A stretch of 41,294 nucleotides of DNA from a bacterium. GTDB taxonomy: Bacteria; SAR324; XYD2-FULL-50-16. Shown here piece by piece: positions 16,531-24,878 of this stretch (positions are counted from its first letter, which is position 1; every line of letters starts with the position of its first letter). The position numbers and the translations under genes are program-made. The notes beneath the pieces are model-generated. The model was not told the DNA's origin and did not search any database. It saw nothing but the letters and a program-made list of their open reading frames with translations. The stretch is taken from positions 1 through 41,294 of the forward strand of contig JAHJTV010000083.1 in NCBI GenBank assembly GCA_018829445.1, read 5' to 3'.

Positions 16531-17595
16531 TTAACCGTTTTTTTCCAAAATCGAGTTAATCGATCGTTCCATTACCTGCACAGCTCCGATAAACATACCA
16601 AAACGGGTATCGTTGGTTTGCCCGTGGTAAAACCGGTAGTAGATTTGTTGGGCAATGGTTGCGACCCGGAAAACATTACAGCATTGATAAAATGTAAAAT
16701 CTTGAACACTAACTCCTGATCGTTCCAGGTAGTAGGAAATAATCTCTTTCCTGGTTAATGCTCCTTCAATGTTTGTTGGCAGCATTCTGATCAATTGCAT
16801 CTCTTCGGAATCGTCGCGGTTGATCCAATAGGCGATGGTGGCTCCTAAGTCCATCAGGGGGTCACCAATGGTTGCCATTTCCCAGTCGAGCACTCCGATA
16901 ATTTTCAGAGGATTTTCCGGATCAAGGACAACATTGTCAAACTTGTAATCATTATGGATTAAAGATGGGTTTTTACTATCAGCAGGTTGATTCTTTTCCA
17001 GCCAGGTCATGATAGATTCAAAATCGGGGGCATCCTGTGTTCGGGCAGCGCGATATCGCTTGCTCCACCCGGCAACCTGGCGATTGATGTAGCCTTCGGG
17101 TTTTCCCAGGTTATCCAATCCTATTTTCTTATAGTCAATGGCATGAAGTTCCAGCAGGACATCAATCAGATTAGTACACAGGGTTTTAGCATCATCCGCT
17201 GAAAACGACAAAGTTTTGGGGAGGTTTTTGCGCAAGATAATCCCTTCGATTCGCTCCATGACATAAAATGGAGCCCCCAGTATGGATTCATCCTCCGTAT
17301 ATACCAGCGGTTTAGGGCAGTAGGGAAAATACTCCCGAATGGATGATAGAATTTTAAATTCCCTGCCCATGTCATGGGCTGTTTTTGCCTTTGTCCCGAA
17401 GGGCGGTCGTCTGAGAACCAGTTTTTTGGTTCCGATTTCAATCAGGTAGGTGAGGTTGGAAAAACCGGAAGGATATTGTTTCACTTCAAGATTTCCGGTT
17501 AATCCCGGAATAGTATCTTTCAGGTATGTTTCAACGGCTTGAATGTTTAATTCTTCACCCTGCCTGATATCTGTAGCTGAATCTGTTAAGGACAT
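16531..17595 (-). CDS. APH-fold phosphotransferase, ACAD10/11 kinase-domain-like
   Basis: A 354-residue kinase of the aminoglycoside-phosphotransferase fold. The catalytic loop is LIHNDYKFDNVV with H214, D216 and N221, and the metal-binding DWE has D237 (VLDWEMATIGDP). The best matches in my memory are the kinase half of ACAD10/ACAD11 and LvaA of the Pseudomonas levulinate pathway. These phosphorylate 4-hydroxyacyl-CoA so that a partner acyl-CoA dehydrogenase-fold enzyme can eliminate phosphate. Here the dehydrogenase is a separate gene 73 bases upstream in the same minus-strand operon. That split pair is the main reason for the functional suggestion. The gene is last in the operon and is followed by the REP-like cluster. 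Confidence 0.82.
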   Translation of the reverse strand: MSLTDSATDIRQGEELNIQAVETYLKDTIPGLTGNLEVKQYPSGFSNLTYLIEIGTKKLVLRRPPFGTKAKTAHDMGREFKILSSIREYFPYCPKPLVYTEDESILGAPFYVMERIEGIILRKNLPKTLSFSADDAKTLCTNLIDVLLELHAIDYKKIGLDNLGKPEGYINRQVAGWSKRYRAARTQDAPDFESIMTWLEKNQPADSKNPSLIHNDYKFDNVVLDPENPLKIIGVLDWEMATIGDPLMDLGATIAYWINRDDSEEMQLIRMLPTNIEGALTRKEIISYYLERSGVSVQDFTFYQCCNVFRVATIAQQIYYRFYHGQTNDTRFGMFIGAVQVMERSINSILEKNG

Positions 17596-17668
17596 TTACA
17601 ATCTTAGGTTAAAGTTAAACTCTGAAACGAAAAAGAAGACACATGTTTTTAACTTGCATCCGTGAGAT

Positions 17669-18871
17669 CTAACCGCTAACCGCCATCCTCTTTAATATCT
17701 GCCTTGCCACAGCGGATTTATGAACCTCATCGGCACCATCATAGATACGACCTCCTCTTTCATGACGCCACATGTAGGCAACAATGGTATCATCGGTCAT
17801 TCCCAAACCTCCCATAATCTGGATGGCAGTGTCCAAAACCTGCTGCATCACATTGGGGACTGTGAATTTGATCAGGGATATTTCCGTTCTTGCTTCTTTT
17901 GTTCCCAGGTTTTCTATTTTCCAGGCCGCATCCAGAACCATCAACCTGGCTCTTTGAATTTCCGCTGCACACTCGGCGACTTTTGCCTGTGTAAGCTGTT
18001 TTGAAGCCAGGTTTCGTCCTTCAGAAATCAGGCGGGAATTGGCGTATTCACACATAATATCAAAAGCTCGATTGCAGACTCCGATCCAACGCATACAGTG
18101 ATGGATTCTTCCTGGCCCCAGCCTATCCTGGGCAATAACAAAACCTTCTCCTTCTTTGCCGAGAAGATTTTTTCGAGGAACACGACAGGATTGATAGAGG
18201 ATTTCGCCATGGCTGAAAAAGTCATCTCCCGTATGATCCATAATGGGGATATTACGTACCAGGTTAAATCCCGGAGTATCACTGGGCACGATGATCATAC
18301 TGGCGCGCTTATGTGGTGAGGATTCTTCCGGGTTGGTAACAGCCATCACAATCGCAAATTCTGCCCCATCAGCTCCTGTCGAGAACCATTTATGCCCGTT
18401 GATGATATAGTCATCTCCCTCTTTTTCAGCGGTGGTTTCCAGCATAACAGGATTGGATCCTGGCATGTCAACTTCGGTCATGGAAAAACAACTGCGAATC
18501 TTTCCTTCAACCAGTGGCGCCAGGTACTTATCTTTCTGCTCTTTTGTCCCGTATTTATGGAGGATTTCAATATTTCCGGCATCCGGGGCCTGGCATCCGA
18601 AAACAAAATGTCCAAGTGGACTTCTGCCCAGTGCTTCGGAAACGAGGGCATGTTCCATCAGATCCAGTCCCATTCCGCCAAATTCTGTCGGGTGATTGGG
18701 TGCCCACAATTCCATTTTCTTAACAATTTCCCGCTTTTCATTGATAACGGGAAGCAGCTCTCTAAAAGGCTTTGAAAGGAATGCCGGTTCCAGAGGGATG
18801 ATCTCCTTTTCCAGGAATTCGTTGATCATCTCAACGATGGTTTGCATTTTGTCTGATACGGTAAAATCCAT
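17669..18871 (-). CDS. acyl-CoA dehydrogenase (ACAD10/11-like), copy 1
   Basis: A 400-residue flavin-dependent acyl-CoA dehydrogenase: N-terminal helical domain, FAD/substrate motif SCFSMTEVDMPGSNP, FINGHKWFSTGADGAEF-like middle strand, and C-terminal RIYDGADEVHK. In this last motif Asp378 replaces the Glu that is the catalytic base of medium-chain enzymes, a trait I associate with the ACAD10/11-type and related branch. It precedes the APH-type kinase by 73 bases and follows the histidine phosphatase by 38, all on the minus strand. A second closely related copy (20350-21555) opens the operon. Electrons would go to the ETF encoded divergently. Confidence 0.9.
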   Translation of the reverse strand: MDFTVSDKMQTIVEMINEFLEKEIIPLEPAFLSKPFRELLPVINEKREIVKKMELWAPNHPTEFGGMGLDLMEHALVSEALGRSPLGHFVFGCQAPDAGNIEILHKYGTKEQKDKYLAPLVEGKIRSCFSMTEVDMPGSNPVMLETTAEKEGDDYIINGHKWFSTGADGAEFAIVMAVTNPEESSPHKRASMIIVPSDTPGFNLVRNIPIMDHTGDDFFSHGEILYQSCRVPRKNLLGKEGEGFVIAQDRLGPGRIHHCMRWIGVCNRAFDIMCEYANSRLISEGRNLASKQLTQAKVAECAAEIQRARLMVLDAAWKIENLGTKEARTEISLIKFTVPNVMQQVLDTAIQIMGGLGMTDDTIVAYMWRHERGGRIYDGADEVHKSAVARQILKRMAVSG

Positions 18872-18909
18872 ATTAAGTCTCTTATGTTGGTTTTATAAGA
18901 TGGTCACAC

Positions 18910-19620
18910 TCAACGATAGGTTAAGAGTGAGGGATCATTTTTTAGAATCAGGTGTGTGGTATCATTAAAACCGGATAGCATGATACGACCGTTATTGTAC
19001 TTCAACCGGGTAATAGAGCTGTTTTGTATCTGCCAGGCGATCTCCATGGTCATGTCATCTGTCAATTCGAGTGCCATCTGCACAGCAACGGATATTGGGC
19101 CACCCGAGGTGGAAATCAATACGGTCTGTTTTGAGCCATGTTGTGTCATGATGGCAAGGATTCCTTTTCTAACCCTCTCTTTAAAATCCTGCCAGCGTGG
19201 AGTGGTGTCAATGTCATATTTTCCGGTGATCCAGTGCTTCATGATCTTATTAAACAGGACTTGAAATGCTTTTCGGTCCGTGCGCAACCGTTCAAGGGTT
19301 TCAACCTGCTCCGGTTCATCCTTTAATAAGGCAGGCAGGAACGATTCAAAAAGCACCCTGGAATCGTATTCGTTAAAAGCCGCGTCACGAATCGGTTGAG
19401 GGCATATCAGACCCTTCTCCAGCAACATCATGCGAACGGATTCCGCAGTTTTAATCTGCCGCTCCATATGTCCGCAATATACGGCTGTAAAGGGCTGGCG
19501 GATATCTGCAAAGTGTTGGCCGGTTACTTGAGCCTGGGTTTCACCGATTTTTGACAGATTATCATAATTATCGGCGCCAAAGGAAGCTTGTCCATGCCGA
19601 ACCAGGATGATTTCACTCAT
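18910..19620 (-). CDS. histidine phosphatase superfamily protein
   Basis: A 236-residue protein of the phosphoglycerate-mutase-like family. The phosphorylated histidine is H9 in VRHGQAS and an acidic residue is available in FNEYD (E84). The second histidine of the family (usually SHGG) is replaced by Ser172 in STSGGPIS, a variant seen in part of the family. It sits two bases behind the tetR stop and 38 bases ahead of the acyl-CoA dehydrogenase within the five-gene operon. Because the operon also has an APH-type kinase, one guess is that it removes or edits a phosphorylated acyl-CoA intermediate or side product. This is inference only. Confidence 0.83.
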   Translation of the reverse strand: MSEIILVRHGQASFGADNYDNLSKIGETQAQVTGQHFADIRQPFTAVYCGHMERQIKTAESVRMMLLEKGLICPQPIRDAAFNEYDSRVLFESFLPALLKDEPEQVETLERLRTDRKAFQVLFNKIMKHWITGKYDIDTTPRWQDFKERVRKGILAIMTQHGSKQTVLISTSGGPISVAVQMALELTDDMTMEIAWQIQNSSITRLKYNNGRIMLSGFNDTTHLILKNDPSLLTYR

Positions 19621-19622
19621 TT

Positions 19623-20363
19623 TCAGTTATTTTCCTTCAGCAGGTAGAAGGATTCAATGAAGCCTAATATAAAATCAGCATAGTGATCCACAGTCACATT
19701 CCGCTTGGCATATTTCCAGCGTTTTAAATACCAGTCCTGTAGCATGGCTTTGATCACACTGGCAGCCATCTTATGCTCACGCTGTTGAAAAAGACCCTGT
19801 TCAGCTCCCTCTTCCAGAATGTTCAGGATCAGGTTTTCTGTATACAATTCGGCCTGTTTATAAAAATCACGCTCTTTTTTGCAAAGGCTTTTTGCCTCCA
19901 TATAGGAGAAGTAAAACCAGGGTTGAACAATTTCGCTCAAGTAAAGATGCGTTTTGATGGTAAGCCGCAAACGAATGAAAGCGTTTTCTTTACCCAGAGC
20001 TGATTCTTCCAGAATTCGCTGAATAAAACTGTTTCCCACCCGTTGCAGGGTATTGAGAAGCTCCTCCTTACTCCTGAAATATGAGTATAAAGCCCCCATG
20101 CTTAATCCGGATTCCTGACTGAGGTCTCTCATACTCATTCCTCGAAATCCCTTGCGGGTGCAAATGCGGAAGGTAGCATCAAAAATCTTTTCCAGGTTTT
20201 TTACGACTGTTTTCTCTTTTTTTATCTGGATAGATTCTTTTCTTTCCTTATACACCTCTTTACAGAAATCCTCTTTATCGATTTCAAGCTGTTTTTTAAA
20301 TGAAAAAAAATCCAGTTGCTGATCTTGATCTAATTCCGATTCCAGTTCTTTATCTAGTTCCAT
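19623..20363 (-). CDS. TetR/AcrR-family transcriptional regulator (copy 1)
   Basis: A 246-residue regulator. A charged N-terminal extension of about 50 residues precedes the DNA-binding domain, whose helix-turn-helix is at about 76-97 (MSMRDLSQESGLSMGALYSY). The C-terminal ligand domain contains WYLKRWKYAK. The gene overlaps the 3' end of the upstream acyl-CoA dehydrogenase gene by 14 bases and is followed after two bases by the phosphatase gene, so it is firmly inside the operon. The palindromic operator at 22002 stands ahead of the operon, which suggests autoregulation. The regulator at 24879 is a clear paralogue with almost the same recognition helix. Ligand probably an acyl-CoA (inference). 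Confidence 0.9.
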   Translation of the reverse strand: MELDKELESELDQDQQLDFFSFKKQLEIDKEDFCKEVYKERKESIQIKKEKTVVKNLEKIFDATFRICTRKGFRGMSMRDLSQESGLSMGALYSYFRSKEELLNTLQRVGNSFIQRILEESALGKENAFIRLRLTIKTHLYLSEIVQPWFYFSYMEAKSLCKKERDFYKQAELYTENLILNILEEGAEQGLFQQREHKMAASVIKAMLQDWYLKRWKYAKRNVTVDHYADFILGFIESFYLLKENN

Positions 20364-21555
20364 ATTTTCTTAATATCCGTTTGGCTACTGATACCTTGTG
20401 AACTTCATCCGCACCATCGTAAATCCTGGCTGCTCTTTCATGGCTCCATAGGGTTGCCAGGACAGTATCGTTTGTCATTCCCAGTCCACCATGAATCTGG
20501 ATGGCAGTATCCAAAACCTTTTGCATGGTCTTGGCAACTGTGAACTTGGCCGTGGCGATCTCTACCCGCGCATCTTTTGTTCCAACCTTATCAATCAACC
20601 AGCCGGCATGCAACACCATCAAACGGGCACCCTGAATTTCAGCTGCACACTCGGCAATCCAGGCTTGCACGATCTGTTTTGATGCCAGATTTTTACCCTC
20701 TGCAATCATACGATCCTGGGCTCGTTTGCACATTAATTCAAAAGCACGATTACAGATCCCGATCCAACGCATACAATGATGTATCCGACCCGGCCCTAAC
20801 CTGTCTTGAGCAATGACAAAACCGTGGCCTTCGGGCCCCAGAAGATTAGCCCGGGGGACTCTGCAGGATTGATACAATACCTCACCATGACTGAAATAAC
20901 CACCGCCTGCATGGCCCATTACCGGTATATTTCTGACCAGATTGAATCCCGGAGTATCCGTTGGGACAATAATCATACTTGCGTTTAAATAAGGAGATTC
21001 AGATTCCGGATTGGTGACCGCCATGACAATCGCAAATTTAGAACCGTCAGCAGAAGAGGTGAACCACTTGTGACCATTAATGATATACTCATCACCGTCC
21101 TTTTCTGCAGTGGTTTCCAGGAGAATGGGATTCGACCCCGGCATGTCGGGTTCCGTCATGGAAAAACAACTTCGAATATCCCCTGCCACCAAAGGTTTCA
21201 GATAGGTCTCCTTTTGCTCATCCGTTCCGTATTTATGCAAAATCTCGATATTCCCGGCGTCGGGCGCCTGACAACCAAAAGCAAGATGCCCCAAGGTGCA
21301 TCGTCCTAAAGCTTCTGAAACCAGCGCATGTTCCATTAGACCCAATCCCATTCCACCGAGTTCTTCAGGATGATTCGGAGCCCATAGCTCCATTTGTTTT
21401 ACTTTCTGCTGCATTTCCTTTATCGTTTTTTCAAACGTAGCGCCATCCCGCGATTTGGTTAAATACTCATTTTCTAGCGGTATCAGCTCTTTATCCACAA
21501 ATTCATTTATCATCTCCAAAATGGTTTGCATTTTGTCCGAAATTGAAAAATCCAT
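20350..21555 (-). CDS. acyl-CoA dehydrogenase (ACAD10/11-like), copy 2
   Basis: A 401-residue paralogue of the enzyme at 17669. The two start almost identically (MDFSISDKMQTI against MDFTVSDKMQTI) and share SCFSMTE.DMPGSNP, DRLGPGRIHHCMRWIG and RIYDGADEVHK (Asp380 at the usual Glu position). Copy 1 and copy 2 differ mainly in the N-terminal 60 residues and the surface of the last domain. They might form a hetero-oligomer or work on different chain lengths or steps. This is the first gene of the minus-strand operon; its start is about 410 bases from the promoter in the large palindrome at 21989. Confidence 0.9.
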   Translation of the reverse strand: MDFSISDKMQTILEMINEFVDKELIPLENEYLTKSRDGATFEKTIKEMQQKVKQMELWAPNHPEELGGMGLGLMEHALVSEALGRCTLGHLAFGCQAPDAGNIEILHKYGTDEQKETYLKPLVAGDIRSCFSMTEPDMPGSNPILLETTAEKDGDEYIINGHKWFTSSADGSKFAIVMAVTNPESESPYLNASMIIVPTDTPGFNLVRNIPVMGHAGGGYFSHGEVLYQSCRVPRANLLGPEGHGFVIAQDRLGPGRIHHCMRWIGICNRAFELMCKRAQDRMIAEGKNLASKQIVQAWIAECAAEIQGARLMVLHAGWLIDKVGTKDARVEIATAKFTVAKTMQKVLDTAIQIHGGLGMTNDTVLATLWSHERAARIYDGADEVHKVSVAKRILRKYGTR

Positions 21556-21965
21556 TTTGTCTCCAGTTTGATTAGGGCTTATTATGATAGCTTAAAATTA
21601 TTTAACTGTAATCTACTCAACTTTTCCAACTTAATGATTTTGATATTTTGCTTTGTTTCTGTTTTTTCCGTTGTTGGTCAGCGAGAATACGGGAGATAGG
21701 AGCCAGAAGGTGAATTTGGGCTCCTTTAGTGCATTTTACATATTAATTATGCCAATGGAGCGTAGCGATTCCTTTCTATTCTGTCTCCTGATTCCTGCCT
21801 TCTTTATTCTATTAAACTGTAATTTTTATATATTCACATTGCCAATCCAATTATAATTCTCACATTTCAGGAAGTGGGAAAGTTGAGTAATTTATGAGTA
21901 AATTCCGTCCATCTGAAATTCCGTTAAACGATCCCCTCAGAGCAACATATTTGAATTATGACTTC
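21556..21965. other. long leader upstream of the ACAD operon
   Basis: About 410 bases between the predicted minus-strand promoter and the acyl-CoA dehydrogenase start. No open frame resembling a protein and no strong hairpin were found. AT-rich runs dominate. A 5' UTR, a small RNA or an unnoticed second promoter are all possible. Confidence 0.5.
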
Positions 21966-21988
21966 ATCATCAAAAGTTATGAGGTCTA

Positions 21989-22028
21989 TGTCAAGAAAAA
22001 TCGAGCAATCGCTCGATTTTTCTTGACA
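21989..22028. promoter_or_regulatory. 40-bp perfect palindrome: divergent ACAD/ETF promoter with TetR operator
   Basis: Two perfect 18-base arms, TGTCAAGAAAAATCGAGC at 21989-22006 and its reverse complement at 22011-22028, enclose AATC. The inner 14-mer CGAGCAATCGCTCG (22002-22015) matches the regulon consensus, and each outer end is a TTGACA -35 box facing outward. To the right a TGATAA-like -10 (22045-22050) serves ETF. To the left a GATGAT-like -10 (21971-21966) serves the ACAD operon. One bound dimer would sit symmetrically between both -35 boxes. Confidence 0.85.
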
Positions 22029-22114
22029 ACTGACGTGTTTTCAATGATAACAGACCTTGACAGCCAGAAAAAAGGACAATTGTTTTCCTGTTTTACCTAA
22101 AACCAAAAAAAGAG

Positions 22115-22891
22115 ATGAAGATTTTAGTGTGTATTAAAGAGGTTCCTGATCTTGATCCGGAAGTGGAATTGACTATTGATCGTGAAAAAGCCTGGATTGG
22201 AATTGACGAGAATTCCAGGTTCATGATGAACAGGTTTGATGAATATGCTGTTGAAGAGGCAATCCGTATAAAAGAGAATCATCCGGATACTTGGATTGAC
22301 GTCGTCACTGTTGGAACCGAGAGAGCCCATATGGTATTAAGACGAGCCATGGGTATGGGAGCGGATCATGGCATTCACATAGTTACTTCTGAAGTCGGTT
22401 ACATCAGTCCTTTCACCCTGTCATCCTGGATAGCACAGATGGCAGGCACAAGAAATTATGATCTGGTACTGACAGGTGTGATGTCTGAAGATACAATGCA
22501 AGGACAAACCGGTGTCATGTTGGCTGAACACCTGAAAATTCCGTGGGCAACTTCTGTTATCAAACAGGAAGCAACTAATAATAGTGTGGTTGTGGAACGG
22601 GAAATTGAGGGTGGTTTTCGCGATATTTTGGAGCTTGAACTTCCTTGCTTGTTGACGATTCAATCGGGAATCAATCAACCCCGATATCCATCTTTATCAA
22701 AGGTGCTGAAGGCAAAAAAAGCCGATTTGGAAACCATACCTGCCGATGCACTGGGGCCTGAAGATGACAGGCTGGAAGTAATTGAAGTGGACTATCCGAA
22801 AAAACTGAGGGAAGGAAGAGTATTGGAAGGTAATCAGGAGGATAAAGCCAGGCAGTTATTGGACCTGTTTGTTGAAAAAGCATTTATTTAA
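22115..22891 (+). CDS. etfB: electron transfer flavoprotein beta subunit
   Basis: A 258-residue ETF beta (FixA) subunit that, with alpha, takes electrons from acyl-CoA dehydrogenases. It starts with the family's MKILVCIKEVPDL, then RFDEYAVEEAIRIKE and the segment TGVMSEDTMQGQTGVMLAEHL that helps bind AMP or the second nucleotide. Ordinary two-subunit ETF length. An AGAG-type ribosome-binding site precedes the ATG. It is the first gene of the plus-strand operon controlled by the palindrome at 21989, divergent from the ACAD operon, so the dehydrogenases and their acceptor share one control site. No ETF:quinone oxidoreductase is in the window. Confidence 0.92.
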   Translation: MKILVCIKEVPDLDPEVELTIDREKAWIGIDENSRFMMNRFDEYAVEEAIRIKENHPDTWIDVVTVGTERAHMVLRRAMGMGADHGIHIVTSEVGYISPFTLSSWIAQMAGTRNYDLVLTGVMSEDTMQGQTGVMLAEHLKIPWATSVIKQEATNNSVVVEREIEGGFRDILELELPCLLTIQSGINQPRYPSLSKVLKAKKADLETIPADALGPEDDRLEVIEVDYPKKLREGRVLEGNQEDKARQLLDLFVEKAFI

Positions 22892-22910
22892 TATTTCTGT
22901 AAACTTAAAG

Positions 22911-23891
22911 ATGGAACGAATTTTTATTTTAGTTGAGCATTTTGCCGGAAAGATCAGGGCAGTTTCTTACGAATTGGTGGGAGTGGCAAATCTTCTCAGC
23001 AGTTTTCAACCTGCAGAAATCAAAGCTATTCTCCTGGGTGAAAACATTGAAAACCTGGCAAAAGAGTTTTCGGAAAAAAGTGATTTGGAGACGTTCGCTA
23101 TCTCTGTTCCCGGATTGGAAACCTACAATGCGGGTGTCTACAAAGAGGCACTTTTAAACCTGTTCAAGGAGTTTCCTTTCTCGTTTTGTCTCAGTTCTCA
23201 TTCAACCCAGGGGTTGGACTTTGTCCCTGCGCTGGCTGTTAAACAGGGGGCTGGTTGCATCACTGCTGTTGAATTGATTGAGGAAAAAGATAATGATCTG
23301 ATATATAAACGCTCAATAAGTGGTGGCAAGCTAATCACGTCCTTAAAGAATAAAGCCCCTTCCCTTTTTCTGACCATTCAACCCGGATCATTTAAATCAA
23401 TTGAAAACGGGACAACCTTTACAGCAAAAGTGATTCAACGGGTCTACTCCTCCACTTCGTCAACGGTAAGGAATATCACCACTAAATCCTTGAATGTAGA
23501 CAGTTCCAGGCTCTCAGAAGCCAAGGTGATCATTTCGGTTGGAAGGGGAATTGGAGATGAAGAGCATCTGGAGTTGATTGACCAATTGGCAGCATTGTTC
23601 CCAAAATCGGCCATAGCTGGCTCGCGCCCTCTCTGTGATCTGGGTTGGTTGGAATACAAACAGCAGGTGGGGGTCACCGGGGCAACGGTATCACCGGATC
23701 TTTATCTTGCCTGTGGCATTTCAGGAACGTCACAGCATGTTATAGGCATGAAAGGGTCAGGGCTGATCGTATCCATAAATCTTGATCCCAATGCCGCAAT
23801 CAACAATGTGTCGGATATTTGTGTAGTGGAAGATTTAAAGACCTTTATTCCTGTGCTATTGGAGGAGCACCATAAAAGGAGGCTACTGTAA
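22911..23891 (+). CDS. etfA: electron transfer flavoprotein alpha subunit
   Basis: A 326-residue ETF alpha (FixB) subunit, which holds the FAD. The C-terminal FAD domain shows SVGRGIGDEEH, then AGSRPLCDLGWL, QQVGVTGATVSPDLYLACG, GISGTSQHVIGMKGS and INLDPNAAI, the classical order. I start it at 22911 (MERIFILVEHF), 19 bases after the etfB stop. The in-frame ATG at 22869 lies inside etfB and would add 14 atypical residues. There is no extra ferredoxin domain and no sign of the bifurcating insert, so a standard, non-bifurcating ETF is likely, although that needs structure-level comparison. Gene order beta-alpha is usual. It converges on the amidohydrolase gene. Confidence 0.9.
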   Translation: MERIFILVEHFAGKIRAVSYELVGVANLLSSFQPAEIKAILLGENIENLAKEFSEKSDLETFAISVPGLETYNAGVYKEALLNLFKEFPFSFCLSSHSTQGLDFVPALAVKQGAGCITAVELIEEKDNDLIYKRSISGGKLITSLKNKAPSLFLTIQPGSFKSIENGTTFTAKVIQRVYSSTSSTVRNITTKSLNVDSSRLSEAKVIISVGRGIGDEEHLELIDQLAALFPKSAIAGSRPLCDLGWLEYKQQVGVTGATVSPDLYLACGISGTSQHVIGMKGSGLIVSINLDPNAAINNVSDICVVEDLKTFIPVLLEEHHKRRLL

Positions 23892-23917
23892 GTAATATCA
23901 AAAGCCTGATTCATATT

Positions 23918-23956
23918 CCGAATTTGATTTAAATATAACCGAAACAAAGAATTCGG
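23918..23956. terminator. inverted repeat between convergent etfA and amidohydrolase genes
   Basis: CCGAATT (23918-23924) and AATTCGG (23950-23956) form a 7-bp stem with a 25-base AT-rich loop in the 97-base gap between two converging genes. A weak bidirectional terminator is the likeliest reading. Confidence 0.35.
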
Positions 23957-23988
23957 ATTTGGTCAAAGAGTTTAGAAGGTTACTCAAA

Positions 23989-24876
23989 TTAGCAAAGGCT
24001 TCTCTCCCAATCAAACCCGGGTAGATACTGATTAACAAATTTAACCGGAGTGGTGGTTCGAATGGCCTGTTTGGCAGTCTTGGAAATGGGCAGATTTTCG
24101 AAATCATCGTGAATCTCAGGCAATCCTCCCATGCCGACGGGATGGTCTGATCCAAACATTATTCTGTCACAATGCTGTTCCAGTCCCTCTATTAATTCAT
24201 CCACCAGTTGATGACCATTGGGCATCGAATCAACCCATGCCTTAAATTCCGGACGAAAAAACGCAAGTACATTGGTGGCATCCAGGTAAAGTCCCGGATA
24301 ATCCTGAAGCAGTTCGAAACAAGTCGTCGTACCTGGAAACGCCATGTGAACAAAGACTAGCGGAAGTCTTGGAAAACGTTTCACCAGGGCAACCAGTTCT
24401 TTGATGGGCATTTTCATGCTATAAAAGTCCTCAAAGCCCGTGTGAAGAAAGACCGGTTTGCCAATTTCCTGCATAAATTCATACAACGGGTTCATTCGTT
24501 GATCCCATGGATCAAATCGTTGCACAAACGGGTGAAACTTCATTCCCACCAGATCGTGTTTGGTAAACAGGGTTTCTGCCAATCTGGCTTTATCTGGTGT
24601 ATCCTGGTGCAGGCTGGCAAAGGGAATTGCACCGGGTGTATCATGGCAGAATTTGATATTGAAGGCATTAAGCGAATCGGTCTCTTGCGCTTTTAAGGGA
24701 TAAATAAAATTGAAGAAATGAGTGATCTTCATCTTCTTCAAATCGGTCAAAATATCTTCGGCCGAAACGGATTCTTTGACCGGATGATCAGGAAAAGCTC
24801 GCAGAATCCAGCGTGCCAACCCTTTTAAACGCCAATCAGGCATCACATGAACATGAGAGTCGATGAACGGAGTCAT
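23989..24876 (-). CDS. amidohydrolase-2 family metal-dependent hydrolase/decarboxylase
   Basis: A 295-residue TIM-barrel protein of the amidohydrolase_2 type (ACMSD/gamma-resorcylate decarboxylase relatives). The metal motif is HVH at residues 8-10 (DSHVHV). Later ligands are probable in KFHP, HTGF and HMAF, and the late Asp is in FGSDHP. Members hydrolyse or decarboxylate cyclic or aromatic carboxylates; some open lactones or cyclic ketones. It follows the tetR paralogue by two bases on the same strand and is the only enzyme in that operon, so the regulator and hydrolase probably respond to the same compound as the ACAD regulon. Confidence 0.82.
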   Translation of the reverse strand: MTPFIDSHVHVMPDWRLKGLARWILRAFPDHPVKESVSAEDILTDLKKMKITHFFNFIYPLKAQETDSLNAFNIKFCHDTPGAIPFASLHQDTPDKARLAETLFTKHDLVGMKFHPFVQRFDPWDQRMNPLYEFMQEIGKPVFLHTGFEDFYSMKMPIKELVALVKRFPRLPLVFVHMAFPGTTTCFELLQDYPGLYLDATNVLAFFRPEFKAWVDSMPNGHQLVDELIEGLEQHCDRIMFGSDHPVGMGGLPEIHDDFENLPISKTAKQAIRTTTPVKFVNQYLPGFDWERSLC

Positions 24877-24878
24877 AT

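Noticed and set aside
21894..22100. 68-codon plus-strand frame over the ACAD/ETF promoter
   Set aside because: It runs straight through the 40-bp palindrome and both -35 boxes, has no ribosome-binding site and no family resemblance.
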